Of a stretch of 64,000 bases of DNA, positions 9,205 to 19,595 are shown in pieces. The position numbers and the translations under genes were made by a program. Origin of the DNA: Granulicella sp. (GTDB lineage Bacteria > Acidobacteriota > Terriglobia > Terriglobales > Acidobacteriaceae); contig PKWU01000075.1 of NCBI GenBank assembly GCA_003132145.1, positions 1 to 64,000 on the forward strand. Direction: 5' to 3'. Within the stretch, counting starts at the first letter, position 1, and the number at the start of each line of letters is the position of its first letter. Under the pieces are notes generated by a model, which did no database searches, was not told the origin of the DNA, and worked only from the letters and a program-made list of their open reading frames with translations.

Positions 9205-9380
9205 GAACACACGGTGGCGCGCGCGGGACTGACAATCGGCCTGACGGCGAAGGAGTTCGCGCGGCTGATGGAGTACGACTGGCCCGGCAATGTGTGCGCG
9301 AGCTGGAGCATGTGCTGGAGCGGGCAACCATTCTGGCGGGAGGCCGCCGGGAGATCGCGCGCGAGGAGATCCAGTTCTAG
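9205..9380 (+). pseudogene. frameshifted C-terminal remnant of a sigma-54 (NtrC-type) activator AAA domain
   Basis: LTAKEFARLMEYDWPGNV, then after a frameshift at about 9291-9296, RELEHVLERATILAGGRREIAREEIQF*. Confidence 0.7.
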
Positions 9381-9589
9381 ACTGGTTAACTGCCGTTCTA
9401 GCTGCCTCTGCTGCGCGGAACCAGAACAGACCCTCGACCCCTGGCTGCATCGAAGGCAAGCCCTTTCCCCATGCGAAAAGAGCACGCCTACGGAATAGCT
9501 GAGGGTCATGCGGTCATGTGTTATGCGGCTATGCGGGAATCAATTGCTTGCGCAATGGCAGCTCGTGACAAAATGGTATGTAAACCATC

Positions 9590-11440
9590 ATGCCAAACGA
9601 GACCACCCCAAGATCTGAGTCCGCGTCTGAATCCGCATCTGGATTCCCATCTGAATCTACCGCTGAAACTCCTGCCGACTCCGGCGCTGCATCCGATGCC
9701 GAGCCCTCGCCTGAGTTCACTGCTGAATCTTCCGCTGAACCTGCTGCAGAATCCGCAGCAGAATCTCCCGCTGAAGCCGCCGTCGATACCGCTGCTGAAA
9801 CTCCCGCGGAATCGTTCGCCGAGTTGCTCGATCAGTTCGAGCACACGCACCAGCACCAGGCGGAGGGCGGAGGGAAGCAACTGGAAGGCACCGTCGTCTC
9901 GCTCGACGCCGAGAGCGTGTATCTCGACATTGGCTACAAGTCCGAGGGGATACTGCCGCGCAGCGCGTTTGAGAACAACGCCGATGGGGTCGCAGTGGGC
10001 GAGAAGTTTCCCGTCTCGGTGAAGGGACGCAACGCCGAGCGCTACTACGAGCTCTCGCGGCACAAGGTGGTGCAGCCAACAGACTGGGCCTCGCTGGAAG
10101 AGGCGTTCGCGCAGAAGTCCGCGGTGGTGGGGATTGTGACTGCGGTGGTGAAGGGCGGACTGACGGTGGATGTCGGCGTGCGCGCGTTCATGCCCGCCTC
10201 GCGCAGCGGCGTGCGCGATGCCGCGGAGATGGAGAAGCTGGTGGGGCAGGAGATCACCTGCCGCATTACCAAGCTGGATGTGACGGACGAGGACGTGGTG
10301 GTGGACCGGCGCGTGATCAGCGAAGAGCTGGCGCGCGAGCAGGAGCAGGGCCGCTACTCCGAGATGAAAGAGGGCGAGATCGTCAGCGGCACGGTGCGCA
10401 GCTTTGCAACGTATGGCGCGTTTATCGATCTGGGCGGAATCGATGGGCTGCTGCACATCAGCGATATTTCATGGAGCCGCGTGAAGGCTGCGGAGGACGT
10501 GCTCACGATCGGTCAGGAGCTGCGACTCAAAGTGCTCAAGGTGGATGCGGAGGGCCGTCGCGTCTCGCTTGGGCTGAAGCAGCTTGAGCCGGAGCGGTGG
10601 GAGACCGCCGCAGAGAGGTATACAGTTGGCCAGCGGATCAGCGGAACAGTCTCTCGGCTGATGGACTTTGGAGCATTCGTCGAGCTGGAGCCGGGGATCG
10701 AAGGGCTCATCCACGTCTCTGAGATGTCGTGGGTGAAGAAGGTCCACAAGCCCAGCGACATCCTGAAGGCAGGCGACACAGTGGAGGCGGTGGTGCTGTC
10801 CGTGAAGCAGGAGGAGCGGCGGATTGCGCTGGGACTGAAGCAGGCGCTGGGCGACCCGTGGACGGACGCGGCGAAGAAATTCCCCGTGGGTTCGGCGATC
10901 GAGGGGCCGGTGACGCGGCTGATGAACTTCGGCGCATTCGTGCAACTGGCGGAGGGCGTCGAGGGGCTGGTCCACATCAGCGAGATCACCGCGGAACGGC
11001 GCATCAACCATCCGCAGGACGTGCTGCGAGTGGGGCAGATTGTCAAGGCTCTGGTACTCGCGGTGGAACCGGAGAAGCGGCAGATCAAGCTCAGCATGAA
11101 GCAACTGGTGCCGACCAGCATCAAGGAATATCTGGAAGAGCACAGCGCGAATGATGTGGTCTCGGGGCGCGTCGTCGAGCAGACGGCGGAGGGTGTCATC
11201 GTCGAGCTGGGCGAGGGGATTCGCGCCGCTTGCCCGGTGACGGCAAAAGCTCCTGTGGCGGCGCAGAAGAAGAGTGACGCCGGGGTGGACCTGTCGTCGT
11301 TGACGTCGATGCTGAGTGCGCGCTGGAAGGGCGGGGCAGCCGGCACTGCGCCGGAGGCGCTTGGCGTGGGAGAGATTCGCAGCTTCCGGATTGTGAAGCT
11401 CGATCGCGAGACGGAAAAGATCGAGCTGGAGCTGGCTTAG
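9590..11440 (+). CDS. rpsA: 30S ribosomal protein S1
   Basis: Five to six S1 domains (e.g. GEIVSGTVRSFATYGAFIDLGGIDGLLHISDISW); N-terminal Glu/Ser/Ala-rich extension. Confidence 0.93.
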   Translation: MPNETTPRSESASESASGFPSESTAETPADSGAASDAEPSPEFTAESSAEPAAESAAESPAEAAVDTAAETPAESFAELLDQFEHTHQHQAEGGGKQLEGTVVSLDAESVYLDIGYKSEGILPRSAFENNADGVAVGEKFPVSVKGRNAERYYELSRHKVVQPTDWASLEEAFAQKSAVVGIVTAVVKGGLTVDVGVRAFMPASRSGVRDAAEMEKLVGQEITCRITKLDVTDEDVVVDRRVISEELAREQEQGRYSEMKEGEIVSGTVRSFATYGAFIDLGGIDGLLHISDISWSRVKAAEDVLTIGQELRLKVLKVDAEGRRVSLGLKQLEPERWETAAERYTVGQRISGTVSRLMDFGAFVELEPGIEGLIHVSEMSWVKKVHKPSDILKAGDTVEAVVLSVKQEERRIALGLKQALGDPWTDAAKKFPVGSAIEGPVTRLMNFGAFVQLAEGVEGLVHISEITAERRINHPQDVLRVGQIVKALVLAVEPEKRQIKLSMKQLVPTSIKEYLEEHSANDVVSGRVVEQTAEGVIVELGEGIRAACPVTAKAPVAAQKKSDAGVDLSSLTSMLSARWKGGAAGTAPEALGVGEIRSFRIVKLDRETEKIELELA

Positions 11441-11507
11441 ACTGCGAGTTCTGCTGGAGACGCGGAAGACGCCATGCTTCCCGCAAATCCATCCACTTTC
11501 GCGTCGT

Positions 11508-12689
11508 CTATTGGCTTACTTGTACTTCGCCGCGCAGGATGGTCTGGCGCAGCTCTCCCGTGGCGGAGTAGAGGTTGAAGTTCGCGGGGCGGCCAACCGC
11601 GACTTCAGTGAGGTTGTCGAGGCCCAGCATTCGCGCGGGGTTTCGGCTGGCCAGACGCACAGCGGTCGCAAGAGATGCGCCGGTGAAGCGGCGCAGATTG
11701 GCGACAGCGCGGTCCATTGTGAGCACCGATCCGGCCAGCATCTCCACGCCGTTGGCGAGATCGTTCGTCAACAGACAACGACCGTTCTTCACTGTTACTT
11801 CAAGCTCGCCCAGCATGTAATTCGCGTCGGGCAGTCCGGTGGCGGAGATTCCGTCCGTCATTAGAATTGCGCGTTCTTCACCCTTGGCGCGCAGCCACAG
11901 ACGCACAAACTCCGGGGCGACGTGGATTCCGTCGCAGATCAGCTCCGCATAGAGCGACTCCGCGTCGAGGACTACGCCTGCGATTCCCGGCTCGCGATGG
12001 TCCAGCCGCCGCATGGCGTTGAAGGTGTGAGTGGCGCTGGTTGCTCCTGATGAAATCGCCGCGCGCGTCTGGGCAGCGGTTGCGTCGGAGTGGCCGAGGC
12101 TGACGCGCACGCCGGAGCGCGTGGCGTGGGCGATGAGATCGAGCGCGCCAGGGAGTTCGGGCGCGATGGTGAGCAGGCGGATGTGGCCGCGCGCGGCCTG
12201 CTGCATGCTCTGGAAAAGCGCGATGGAAGGCGGCTGAAGCTCTGCTGTGGGATGCACGCCGCGCTTGGCGTGGGAGAGGAATGGGCCTTCGAGATGAATG
12301 CCGACGGGACGCGCGGCGAGTGCTGCGTCGTCATTCTTCACCGCGTCGATTGCGTCGGCGATGCCTTCAAGCGCGCGCAGGGTGCGGTCGATGGGTGCGG
12401 TCACGGTGGTCGCGAGGAAGTGTGCGACTCCCTTGGTGGCGAGAAATCTGCCGATGCAAGCGAGAGCATCGCGCGATCCCTCCATTGCGTCGTGCCCCGC
12501 CGCGCCGTGGACGTGGATGTCGAAGAAGGCGGGCGTCAGCGTGGTCTCTTCCGCGCCTGCGGCTTCAGAGCTTGGCTCGCCGGCTTCTATGCTGGCAATG
12601 GTTCCGTCTGTGTGAAGTGCGATTCGCGGATTCTCTCCGATGCCGTCCTCTGCAATCAGTCGTCGCGCTGTGAGCAGGGTGGTTTTCAT
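11508..12689 (-). CDS. nagA: N-acetylglucosamine-6-phosphate deacetylase
   Basis: FFDIHVHGAAGHDAMEGS, GIHLEGPFLSHAKRGVHP, SLGHSDATAAQTRAAISSGATSATHTFNAM; start overlaps the stop of the upstream gene. Confidence 0.93.
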   Translation of the reverse strand: MKTTLLTARRLIAEDGIGENPRIALHTDGTIASIEAGEPSSEAAGAEETTLTPAFFDIHVHGAAGHDAMEGSRDALACIGRFLATKGVAHFLATTVTAPIDRTLRALEGIADAIDAVKNDDAALAARPVGIHLEGPFLSHAKRGVHPTAELQPPSIALFQSMQQAARGHIRLLTIAPELPGALDLIAHATRSGVRVSLGHSDATAAQTRAAISSGATSATHTFNAMRRLDHREPGIAGVVLDAESLYAELICDGIHVAPEFVRLWLRAKGEERAILMTDGISATGLPDANYMLGELEVTVKNGRCLLTNDLANGVEMLAGSVLTMDRAVANLRRFTGASLATAVRLASRNPARMLGLDNLTEVAVGRPANFNLYSATGELRQTILRGEVQVSQ

Positions 12690-15103
12690 CGCACAGCCCC
12701 CGGAACAGCCGTTGACGCGCCCTCTGGAGTTGGAGGAAGAGCAGGCGCGGGGATTGCCGCGGGCACAGGTGGAATGCCTAACTCTTCCGCGGGTGGGAGG
12801 GTTTTCAGTTCGGTCCACTGGCGTTGGGCGCTGCGGACTTTTTCGGCGCGGGCGATCCAAACCTGCGCGACGTAGTCGTACTGCTCGAGGATGTTACGCA
12901 GCCAGTAGGGGCGATTGGAGCGCAGCCACGCCGATTCGTAGAGGTCGCGCAGCAGCGTGGTTCCGTTGCGCAGGTCTTGCATGCGGCCGTTAATGCCGTT
13001 CAAATCCGACAGCTCACGGCTGACGGTTGCGCGCGTTTTCTTGTCGGTGCTGGTGGAGGCGACGACAGCGCGCGCGTATCCGGCGGCCATCTCGTCGGCG
13101 AGCTGGAACTTGAGGCCGATGAAGTCCATCCGCCGCGCGCCCAGCTCCATCGCATCGACGGCGTCTGGCTCGCGCAGGTTGCTGGTGGCCGCGCCGTACC
13201 TGGTTGCGTCGTAGATCGTCGATGATGCGCCTGCTTCATTGCCGCTCAGCGAAGCCGCACCGCTCGATGAATCCACTCTTGGTCCGGCCACGGCGCGGGC
13301 CTGCGCGATCAGCGTCAGCGCGGCCTCGGCGTGCATGCGGAGGTCGTGCGTCCAGGGGCGCATCTCGGCTGCGATCTTCTGTCCGTCCTTCGACCACGGG
13401 TCGAGCCAGAAGAGGGAGTTGGTGGCATCCCCCACCTGCGCCTGGTCCTTCAGTACCTTGTGCGCGGCCATCAACTCAAGCTGCGCCTGGTTGAGCGCGC
13501 CCGATGCGTCGCCGTGAAAGACCTGCGCGTAGCTCTGCTGGAAGGCTTCCACCGGCGATTCGCCCGGCTGCCACGCGGCCGCCGCGCCGAAGAGGATGCC
13601 GTACCAGTCCTGATTGATGAGTCCCTCGCCGTCGTCGTTCCAGATGGTGTTCAGCTGGCCGGTCGAGCCCAGTTGCTGCGCGTCGCGTGTGAACTGCTGA
13701 ATGTTGACGAGCGCCATGTTGTAGTCGGGATAGACCACGCGGAAGTTATGCACGCTGGGCGAGACCCAGGTCTCGAAGCCCGCATTGGTAAAGGGCGTGA
13801 GCAGCCTGGCGAATCCGCGCGGCTCCGGGTTGTAGTCCCAGGCGACGGCGATGGTCTCGTCCTTGAAGCTCTGCGGGATGCTTTTGAGAAGCTCCGGCGT
13901 GTCCTGCGCGATGTCTCCCCAGAAGAGCAGCCTTCGCTGTAGCGGCTGGAGTGCAGTAGCGATCTGCTGCATGAAGTCGAGATAGACCGGCGTGAGGCCA
14001 CGCGCGTCGACGTCGGGCTTGGTCTGGCCCATGCCGAGGTCGACCGTCTCGTCGGCGCCGATGTGCAGAAATGGGCCGGGATACTCCGCTGCAAGCTCGG
14101 TGAACTCCTGCTTGATGAGCGCGAGCGATCCGGGCTGGCCGGGCGCCAGCACCGCGCCGTGCGGCGTCTCGGCGAGGAGCTGGTACTGCTCCCACGTCAG
14201 CACGTTGTGCAGATGGCCGAAGGCCTCCTGCTCCGGCACGATGGTGACATGATAGGGTCGCGCGTAGGCCACCAGAGCGTCTGCATCCGACGCACTGATG
14301 CCGCCGCCGGGAGGCGCGATCAGCGGGTTGGCGGCGTAGGTTGCGGTGTGCTCGAAGTACGGCGAGTAGAGGTTGATCTTGTAGGCCGCGATGGTGCGGA
14401 TGAGTTTTTTCTGGAACTCCAGCGTGGGGACGGGACCGCGCGAGAGGTCGTCGTCGAGGCCGCGATATTTCATCGCCGGCCAGTCGCGAATGGTTGCGGT
14501 GTGGAGCACTGCATTCGCGCCGGTCCCGGTGACGAGCTGCTTCACCGTCTGCAGCGCGTAGAAGACGCCCGCGTCAGTCGCAGCGGTCAGGGCCAGTCCC
14601 TTGCCGTCGGGAATGATTGCGTAGCCCTCGGGCTTCATTGCGTCGGGCATCTCGGCTGGTGCCGCGCCGCCGTTCCGCGCTGCCGCGCCGCCGCTCTGCG
14701 CTGCCGCGCCGCTCGATGCCGCTTCGCTATAGATAGACTTTGCCAGCGGTGAGCCGTATCGCGTGACCAGAATGTTGACTGCGGAGGTGGTGTTGAGCGC
14801 GACGCCCTGCGCGGTGAGCCAGGCCTTCAGGTCGTCGATGGCGAAGCTGTCCTCGGCCACGCACGGGGCCGCGCAGTTGATCTGGACGCCGCCCGCGAGC
14901 GACTGCACCGCGCCTGCGCTCACCTCGCGCGGCATGGGGATGAGCTTCAGCGACTGCGCGGGCAGATTGGTTGCCGGCGGCGCTTGATGCACGGGCTGGG
15001 CCTGCGGAGTCGCGGGCTGGGCCGCAGCCTCGCGGGCCGGCACAGCGCCTGTCATCAACAGCGAAATTGCAAACAGCGCCAGGCCGGACCGGGAGATCGA
15101 CAT
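12686..15103 (-). CDS. GH20 family beta-N-acetylhexosaminidase
   Basis: MKYRGLDDDLSRGPVPTLEFQKKLIRTIAAYKINLYSPYFEHT; LHIGADETVDLG (GH20 DE motif); signal peptide at MSISRSGLALFAISLLMTGAVPA. Confidence 0.85.
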   Translation of the reverse strand: MSISRSGLALFAISLLMTGAVPAREAAAQPATPQAQPVHQAPPATNLPAQSLKLIPMPREVSAGAVQSLAGGVQINCAAPCVAEDSFAIDDLKAWLTAQGVALNTTSAVNILVTRYGSPLAKSIYSEAASSGAAAQSGGAAARNGGAAPAEMPDAMKPEGYAIIPDGKGLALTAATDAGVFYALQTVKQLVTGTGANAVLHTATIRDWPAMKYRGLDDDLSRGPVPTLEFQKKLIRTIAAYKINLYSPYFEHTATYAANPLIAPPGGGISASDADALVAYARPYHVTIVPEQEAFGHLHNVLTWEQYQLLAETPHGAVLAPGQPGSLALIKQEFTELAAEYPGPFLHIGADETVDLGMGQTKPDVDARGLTPVYLDFMQQIATALQPLQRRLLFWGDIAQDTPELLKSIPQSFKDETIAVAWDYNPEPRGFARLLTPFTNAGFETWVSPSVHNFRVVYPDYNMALVNIQQFTRDAQQLGSTGQLNTIWNDDGEGLINQDWYGILFGAAAAWQPGESPVEAFQQSYAQVFHGDASGALNQAQLELMAAHKVLKDQAQVGDATNSLFWLDPWSKDGQKIAAEMRPWTHDLRMHAEAALTLIAQARAVAGPRVDSSSGAASLSGNEAGASSTIYDATRYGAATSNLREPDAVDAMELGARRMDFIGLKFQLADEMAAGYARAVVASTSTDKKTRATVSRELSDLNGINGRMQDLRNGTTLLRDLYESAWLRSNRPYWLRNILEQYDYVAQVWIARAEKVRSAQRQWTELKTLPPAEELGIPPVPAAIPAPALPPTPEGASTAVPGAVR

Positions 15104-15360
15104 GACCTTACGGTAAACCAGCAGACCGGCACGCGGCCAACCGATTTCCGCGCGTACCACCCTTTGAACCCCGCAGGCCTTTGTGAAAGTCGGGTTAATT
15201 TCTCGGAATTCAACAGAAGCCGCGGAAAAATTTGTCGTGTATTCACATACCTTTGACAAGCTCAGGGAAACGAACGAGCAGAGGATTGTGCGGCAAGGGC
15301 TTGGCTGCCTGAAGAATGCCGCGTGCGTCTGCTTCCAACCATGTTTCTCAGCGAGGTCCC

Positions 15361-17226
15361 ATGAAGAAGCAACTACAAACGGCGATTGCGGCAATGCTGG
15401 TACTCGGTACCCTGTCGTTGCATGCACAGACCGGAACTGCTGCCCCAGCGAAGACAACGAAAAAGACGAAGCAGGCCAAGACTGTCACTGCGGTGAAGAT
15501 TGAAGAGAGCCAGGACGCGAAGGCCATCCGCGAACTGCAGGAGAAGATGGCCGCGCAACAGGCCCAGATCGACGCCCTGACGCAGCAGAACGCCGCCAAG
15601 GACGCCGCGCTCTCCACCGCGCAGACCAACGCCGCGAACGCAGCATCGCAGGCTGCCGCAGCCAGTGCACAGGCGCAGAGTGCTGCCGACGCAGCCCAGG
15701 CGCAGGCTGCCGCCGTCACCGCCGTGAAGAGCGACGTCAGCGACCTGAAGAACGCCAACGTCGGCCTTGCGACGACGATCAACGACACCAAGAAGGACCT
15801 GAACGACAAGATCGACTCGCCCTCCGTTCTTCACTACAAGGGCGTCACCATCACTCCGGTTGCCTTCTTCGCGGCGGAAGGTGTGTGGCGCGAGCGTTCG
15901 GTGAACTCGGACATCAACACTCCGTTCAATTCCATCCCCCTGCCGGGCGCGAACGAAGGACATGTCAGCGAGCTGAACTTCAGCGGACGGCAGAGCCGTC
16001 TGGGTGGCTTGTTTGAAGGCAACGCTGGTTCCTACAAACTGTCCGGCTACTTCGAGGCCGACTTCCTGAGCTCAGGAACCACCTCCAACGGCAACCAGAG
16101 CAACAGCTACACGCTGCGCCAGCGCCAGATATGGGGCAAGGCGGAGACCCCAAGCGGATTCGCCATCACCGGCGGGCAGATGTGGTCGCTGGTTACCGAA
16201 GACGGCACCAGCACCAACAACCGCACGGAAAAGCTGCCCAACACCATCGACGCGCAGTATACGGTGGGCTTCTCCTGGGAACGTCAGCCGGGCTTCCGCA
16301 TCCAGCAGCGCTGGGGAGATCCCAAGACCGGAGCATTCACCGCAGCCCTCTCTGTCGAGCAGGCGCAGATCACCAGCTTCACGGCGGCTTCGGCCACCTC
16401 GGGCGCGCTTCCAACCAACTTCTTCTTCGCCGGCGCCGGAACAGGCGGAGGACTCTACAACGCATACAGCGGCACTTACGCCAACAACGTTGCCCCGGAC
16501 CTGATCGTGAAGGCCGCGATCGATCTACCCAAGGCGCACTTTGAACTGGGCGGACTGGCTCGCTTCATGCGCGACTTCTACTACCCCATCACGAACACCA
16601 GCGGCCCGTATACCTACGCGCCAAACTACACCTCCAACACCAAGGGCGCGGGCGGCGTCTTCGGCAGCATCCGCGTCTCGCCCAACAAGTATGCGGACCT
16701 CGCGGTGCAGGCGATGGCCGGTCAGGGTGTGGGTCGCTACGGCTCCGCGCAGTTGGCCGACGCCACCCTGCATCCGGACGGTACACTGGAGCCGATCCGC
16801 AACTATCATGGCCTGCTCAGCATTGAAACCCACCCGACGCCGAAGCTGGATGTCTATGGCTACTACGGTGGCGAGTACGCGCAGCGCACGGTCTATACCA
16901 TCACGCAGGCGCCCTTCGTAGGCGCGCTGATGGGTTATGGCGCCCGCAACCTGAACGACGCGGGCTGCATTGCACTGCCGTCCAACCCGGGATCTAGCAC
17001 CGGCGGTTCGCCCAGCTCACCCAGCACCTGCGCCTCGCCTACCCGTTACATTCAGGAAGGCATGCTCGGCTTTACATACCGCATCGTCAACACACCAAAG
17101 TTCGGCCGTCTACAGTACGGCATCAACTACCAGCTGATTCAGCGTGGCTTGTGGTCTGGAACCATAGCCGGACCGCGTGCCCAGGACAGCATGATCCTCA
17201 CCAGCATGCGGTACTACATCCCCTAG
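15361..17226 (+). CDS. outer-membrane porin-like beta-barrel with N-terminal coiled coil (DcaP-like)
   Basis: Signal peptide MKKQLQTAIAAMLVLGTLSLHAQT; coiled-coil AQIDALTQQNAAKDAALSTAQ; beta-barrel pattern to the C-terminus ILTSMRYYIP. Confidence 0.7.
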   Translation: MKKQLQTAIAAMLVLGTLSLHAQTGTAAPAKTTKKTKQAKTVTAVKIEESQDAKAIRELQEKMAAQQAQIDALTQQNAAKDAALSTAQTNAANAASQAAAASAQAQSAADAAQAQAAAVTAVKSDVSDLKNANVGLATTINDTKKDLNDKIDSPSVLHYKGVTITPVAFFAAEGVWRERSVNSDINTPFNSIPLPGANEGHVSELNFSGRQSRLGGLFEGNAGSYKLSGYFEADFLSSGTTSNGNQSNSYTLRQRQIWGKAETPSGFAITGGQMWSLVTEDGTSTNNRTEKLPNTIDAQYTVGFSWERQPGFRIQQRWGDPKTGAFTAALSVEQAQITSFTAASATSGALPTNFFFAGAGTGGGLYNAYSGTYANNVAPDLIVKAAIDLPKAHFELGGLARFMRDFYYPITNTSGPYTYAPNYTSNTKGAGGVFGSIRVSPNKYADLAVQAMAGQGVGRYGSAQLADATLHPDGTLEPIRNYHGLLSIETHPTPKLDVYGYYGGEYAQRTVYTITQAPFVGALMGYGARNLNDAGCIALPSNPGSSTGGSPSSPSTCASPTRYIQEGMLGFTYRIVNTPKFGRLQYGINYQLIQRGLWSGTIAGPRAQDSMILTSMRYYIP

Positions 17227-17339
17227 TTTGTTACTTGCGTGAGTGGGTAACTTTCTTTGCCAGCCGGAGGGTACGATTTCAAGCAGAAGAACCCAACTGC
17301 TTGAGGTCATGCCCTCCGGTTTTATTTTGCTCGATGTTT

Positions 17340-18575
17340 TTAGAGTACGCGGGTGTGGGAGTAGCCCTCGGCGGTCAGGGCGGCGAGCAGCTCGGCCACA
17401 TGCTGCGGGCCGCGCGTCTCCATCGTAATATCGACGACCGTGTCACCCAGGTTGACGCCGTAGTAGGCGCGGTTGTGCAGCGTATCGATGATGTTGGCGC
17501 GTTGGTCCGCGATTAGCCGGGTCAGCTCGTGCAGCGCTCCGGGTTTGTCCAACAGAACGATGCGTAGGCGGATCATGCGGCCGTCCTTCACCAGACCGCG
17601 CTCGATGATGCGCGAGAGCAGCGTGACGTCGATGTTGCCGCCGCAGACCAGCACCGCCGTGTGCGCTCCATGCAGGCTGGTGCGGTGCTCGAGCAGCGCG
17701 GCCAGCGCGGCTGCACCGGCGCCCTCGGCCAGCGTCTTCTCGCGTTCCAGCAGCATCAGGATCGCGGAGGCGATCTCGTCCTCCTCCACGGTGACGATCT
17801 CGTCGACGTAGCGCTCGACCAGGGGAAACGTCAGGTCTCCGGCGCGGCGCACCGCGATTCCGTCCGCGATGGTGGTGGCCGGATCGACCGTGACCGGATG
17901 GTGCGCCTCGACGGCGGCCTGCATGGACGGAAGCCGCGAGGTCTGCACGCCGACGATGCGAATCTGCGGATGCGATTCCTTGATGGCGCAGGCGATACCG
18001 CCGATCAGCCCGCCGCCGCCGATGGGCACCACGACCGCTTCAAGCTGTGGGACCTGTTCCAGAAGCTCGAGGCCGATGGTTCCCTGGCCGGCCATGACGC
18101 CGGCGTCGTCGAAGGGATGGATGAAGGTGAGCTGCTGCTCGTCGCACAGGCGTACAGCCTCGGCGCAGGACTCGTCGTAGTTGGCGCCGTGCAGCAGCAC
18201 CTCGGCGCCGAAGTCGCGGGTCGCGGTCACTTTGACCAAGGGGGTGGTCAGGGGCATTACGATCAGCGCGCGAATTCCGCGCTTGGTGGCGTGGTAGGCC
18301 ACGCCCTGCGCGTGGTTGCCCGCGCTGGCCGCGATCACTCCGCGCGCCGCCTGCTCGGGCGTGAGCATGGCGATGCGGTTCAGCGCTCCACGCTCCTTGA
18401 AGCTGCCCGTCATCTGCAGGTTTTCCAGCTTCAGGTAGACCTGCTGGCCGGTCAGCGCGGAGAGCATGATCGAGTGCGGGCAGGGCGATTCGTAGATGGA
18501 CCCGCGCAGCCGTTCGCGCGCGGCCAGTACGTCCGCCAGTCCGATGCTCAGGTTGGAAGGTGTCTTCATCGCCAT
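17340..18575 (-). CDS. ilvA: threonine ammonia-lyase with C-terminal ACT domain
   Basis: PLP motif MTGSFKERGALNRIA; GGGGLIGGIA; C-terminal ACT-like segment LRIVLLDKPGALHELTRLIADQRANI. Confidence 0.9.
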   Translation of the reverse strand: MAMKTPSNLSIGLADVLAARERLRGSIYESPCPHSIMLSALTGQQVYLKLENLQMTGSFKERGALNRIAMLTPEQAARGVIAASAGNHAQGVAYHATKRGIRALIVMPLTTPLVKVTATRDFGAEVLLHGANYDESCAEAVRLCDEQQLTFIHPFDDAGVMAGQGTIGLELLEQVPQLEAVVVPIGGGGLIGGIACAIKESHPQIRIVGVQTSRLPSMQAAVEAHHPVTVDPATTIADGIAVRRAGDLTFPLVERYVDEIVTVEEDEIASAILMLLEREKTLAEGAGAAALAALLEHRTSLHGAHTAVLVCGGNIDVTLLSRIIERGLVKDGRMIRLRIVLLDKPGALHELTRLIADQRANIIDTLHNRAYYGVNLGDTVVDITMETRGPQHVAELLAALTAEGYSHTRVL

Positions 18576-18716
18576 CTCTGTCTTTGATGGTAGCAGCGTT
18601 CGCAGGGCATTATTACTGAGGTTGTAGAGTATCGCGCCACGAACGAAATGCGGGGATTCTTTGCTGCGCTCAGAATGACAATTATTCTTTTCATTTACAA
18701 CAAAGCGAAAAAAGCT

Positions 18717-19592
18717 CTATCGGTCGCGCAGCGCGCGAAACTGGTTGGCCAGGCGGAACTCTTCCTTCAGCTCCGGGGTGCGCAGGTTCTCGCGCAGGTG
18801 CGCCAGGCGCTGCTCCAGCGCGTGCAGCGAGGCGGCGATCGGCTCGGAGTTCGAGAGCGCGATGTCGCGCCACATGCTGTAGGGACTGGAGCCCAGCCGC
18901 GTCGTCTCGCCGAGCGCGCGACCGCCGATTGCGGCGATCTCCGCGCGGCCCGTTGGGTCCGAGCCGAAGGTCTCTTCCAGCAGCGCGGCCAGTGCCGTGG
19001 AGAGCATCTGCGGAAGATGGCTCACCCACGCGCAGATCTCGTCGTGGCGCGCGGGTGCGAGGTCCATGGTGCGCGCGCCGAACCTTGCCACCTGCTGACG
19101 CCACTCCACTTCGAGCGCGCAGGGCTCTGTGCTGGGCGCGGGCGTGAAGAGCCACATCGCGTTGCGAAAAAGCGTGGCCTCGGCCAGCGCCGCGCCGCCC
19201 GACTCCTTGCCCGCCATCGGATGGCCGGGAAGGAAGCGCGCCCTGCCGGGCCGGTTGTATAGCTTTGCGGCCAACTCCACGATCTGTACCTTGGTGCTGC
19301 CCACGTCGGTGACCAGTTGATGCTCGCCGAGCACAGGCGCAAGCCGCTGCATCCAGTCGAGGATCGAGAGAACCGGCCCGGCCAGCAGGATGATGTCGCA
19401 GGTTGCGGCTACAGCATCGGCGGCATCGCGCGCGACCCATGAATCGATTGCGCCCATACTCTGCGCGATGGTCAGCGTGCGTTCGGTTGGGCCGGTGCCA
19501 ATGATCTCACCATCGAAGCCGGCGGCGCGCAGGGCGAGGCCTGTGGATGCGCCGATGAGCCCTGTCCCGACAATGAGGATGCGACGCGCCAT
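18717..19592 (-). CDS. tyrA: prephenate dehydrogenase
   Basis: ILIVGTGLIGASTGLALRAAGFDGEIIG; VTDVGSTKVQIVELA; FLPGHPMAGKESGG. Confidence 0.9.
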   Translation of the reverse strand: MARRILIVGTGLIGASTGLALRAAGFDGEIIGTGPTERTLTIAQSMGAIDSWVARDAADAVAATCDIILLAGPVLSILDWMQRLAPVLGEHQLVTDVGSTKVQIVELAAKLYNRPGRARFLPGHPMAGKESGGAALAEATLFRNAMWLFTPAPSTEPCALEVEWRQQVARFGARTMDLAPARHDEICAWVSHLPQMLSTALAALLEETFGSDPTGRAEIAAIGGRALGETTRLGSSPYSMWRDIALSNSEPIAASLHALEQRLAHLRENLRTPELKEEFRLANQFRALRDR

Positions 19593-19595
19593 CGT

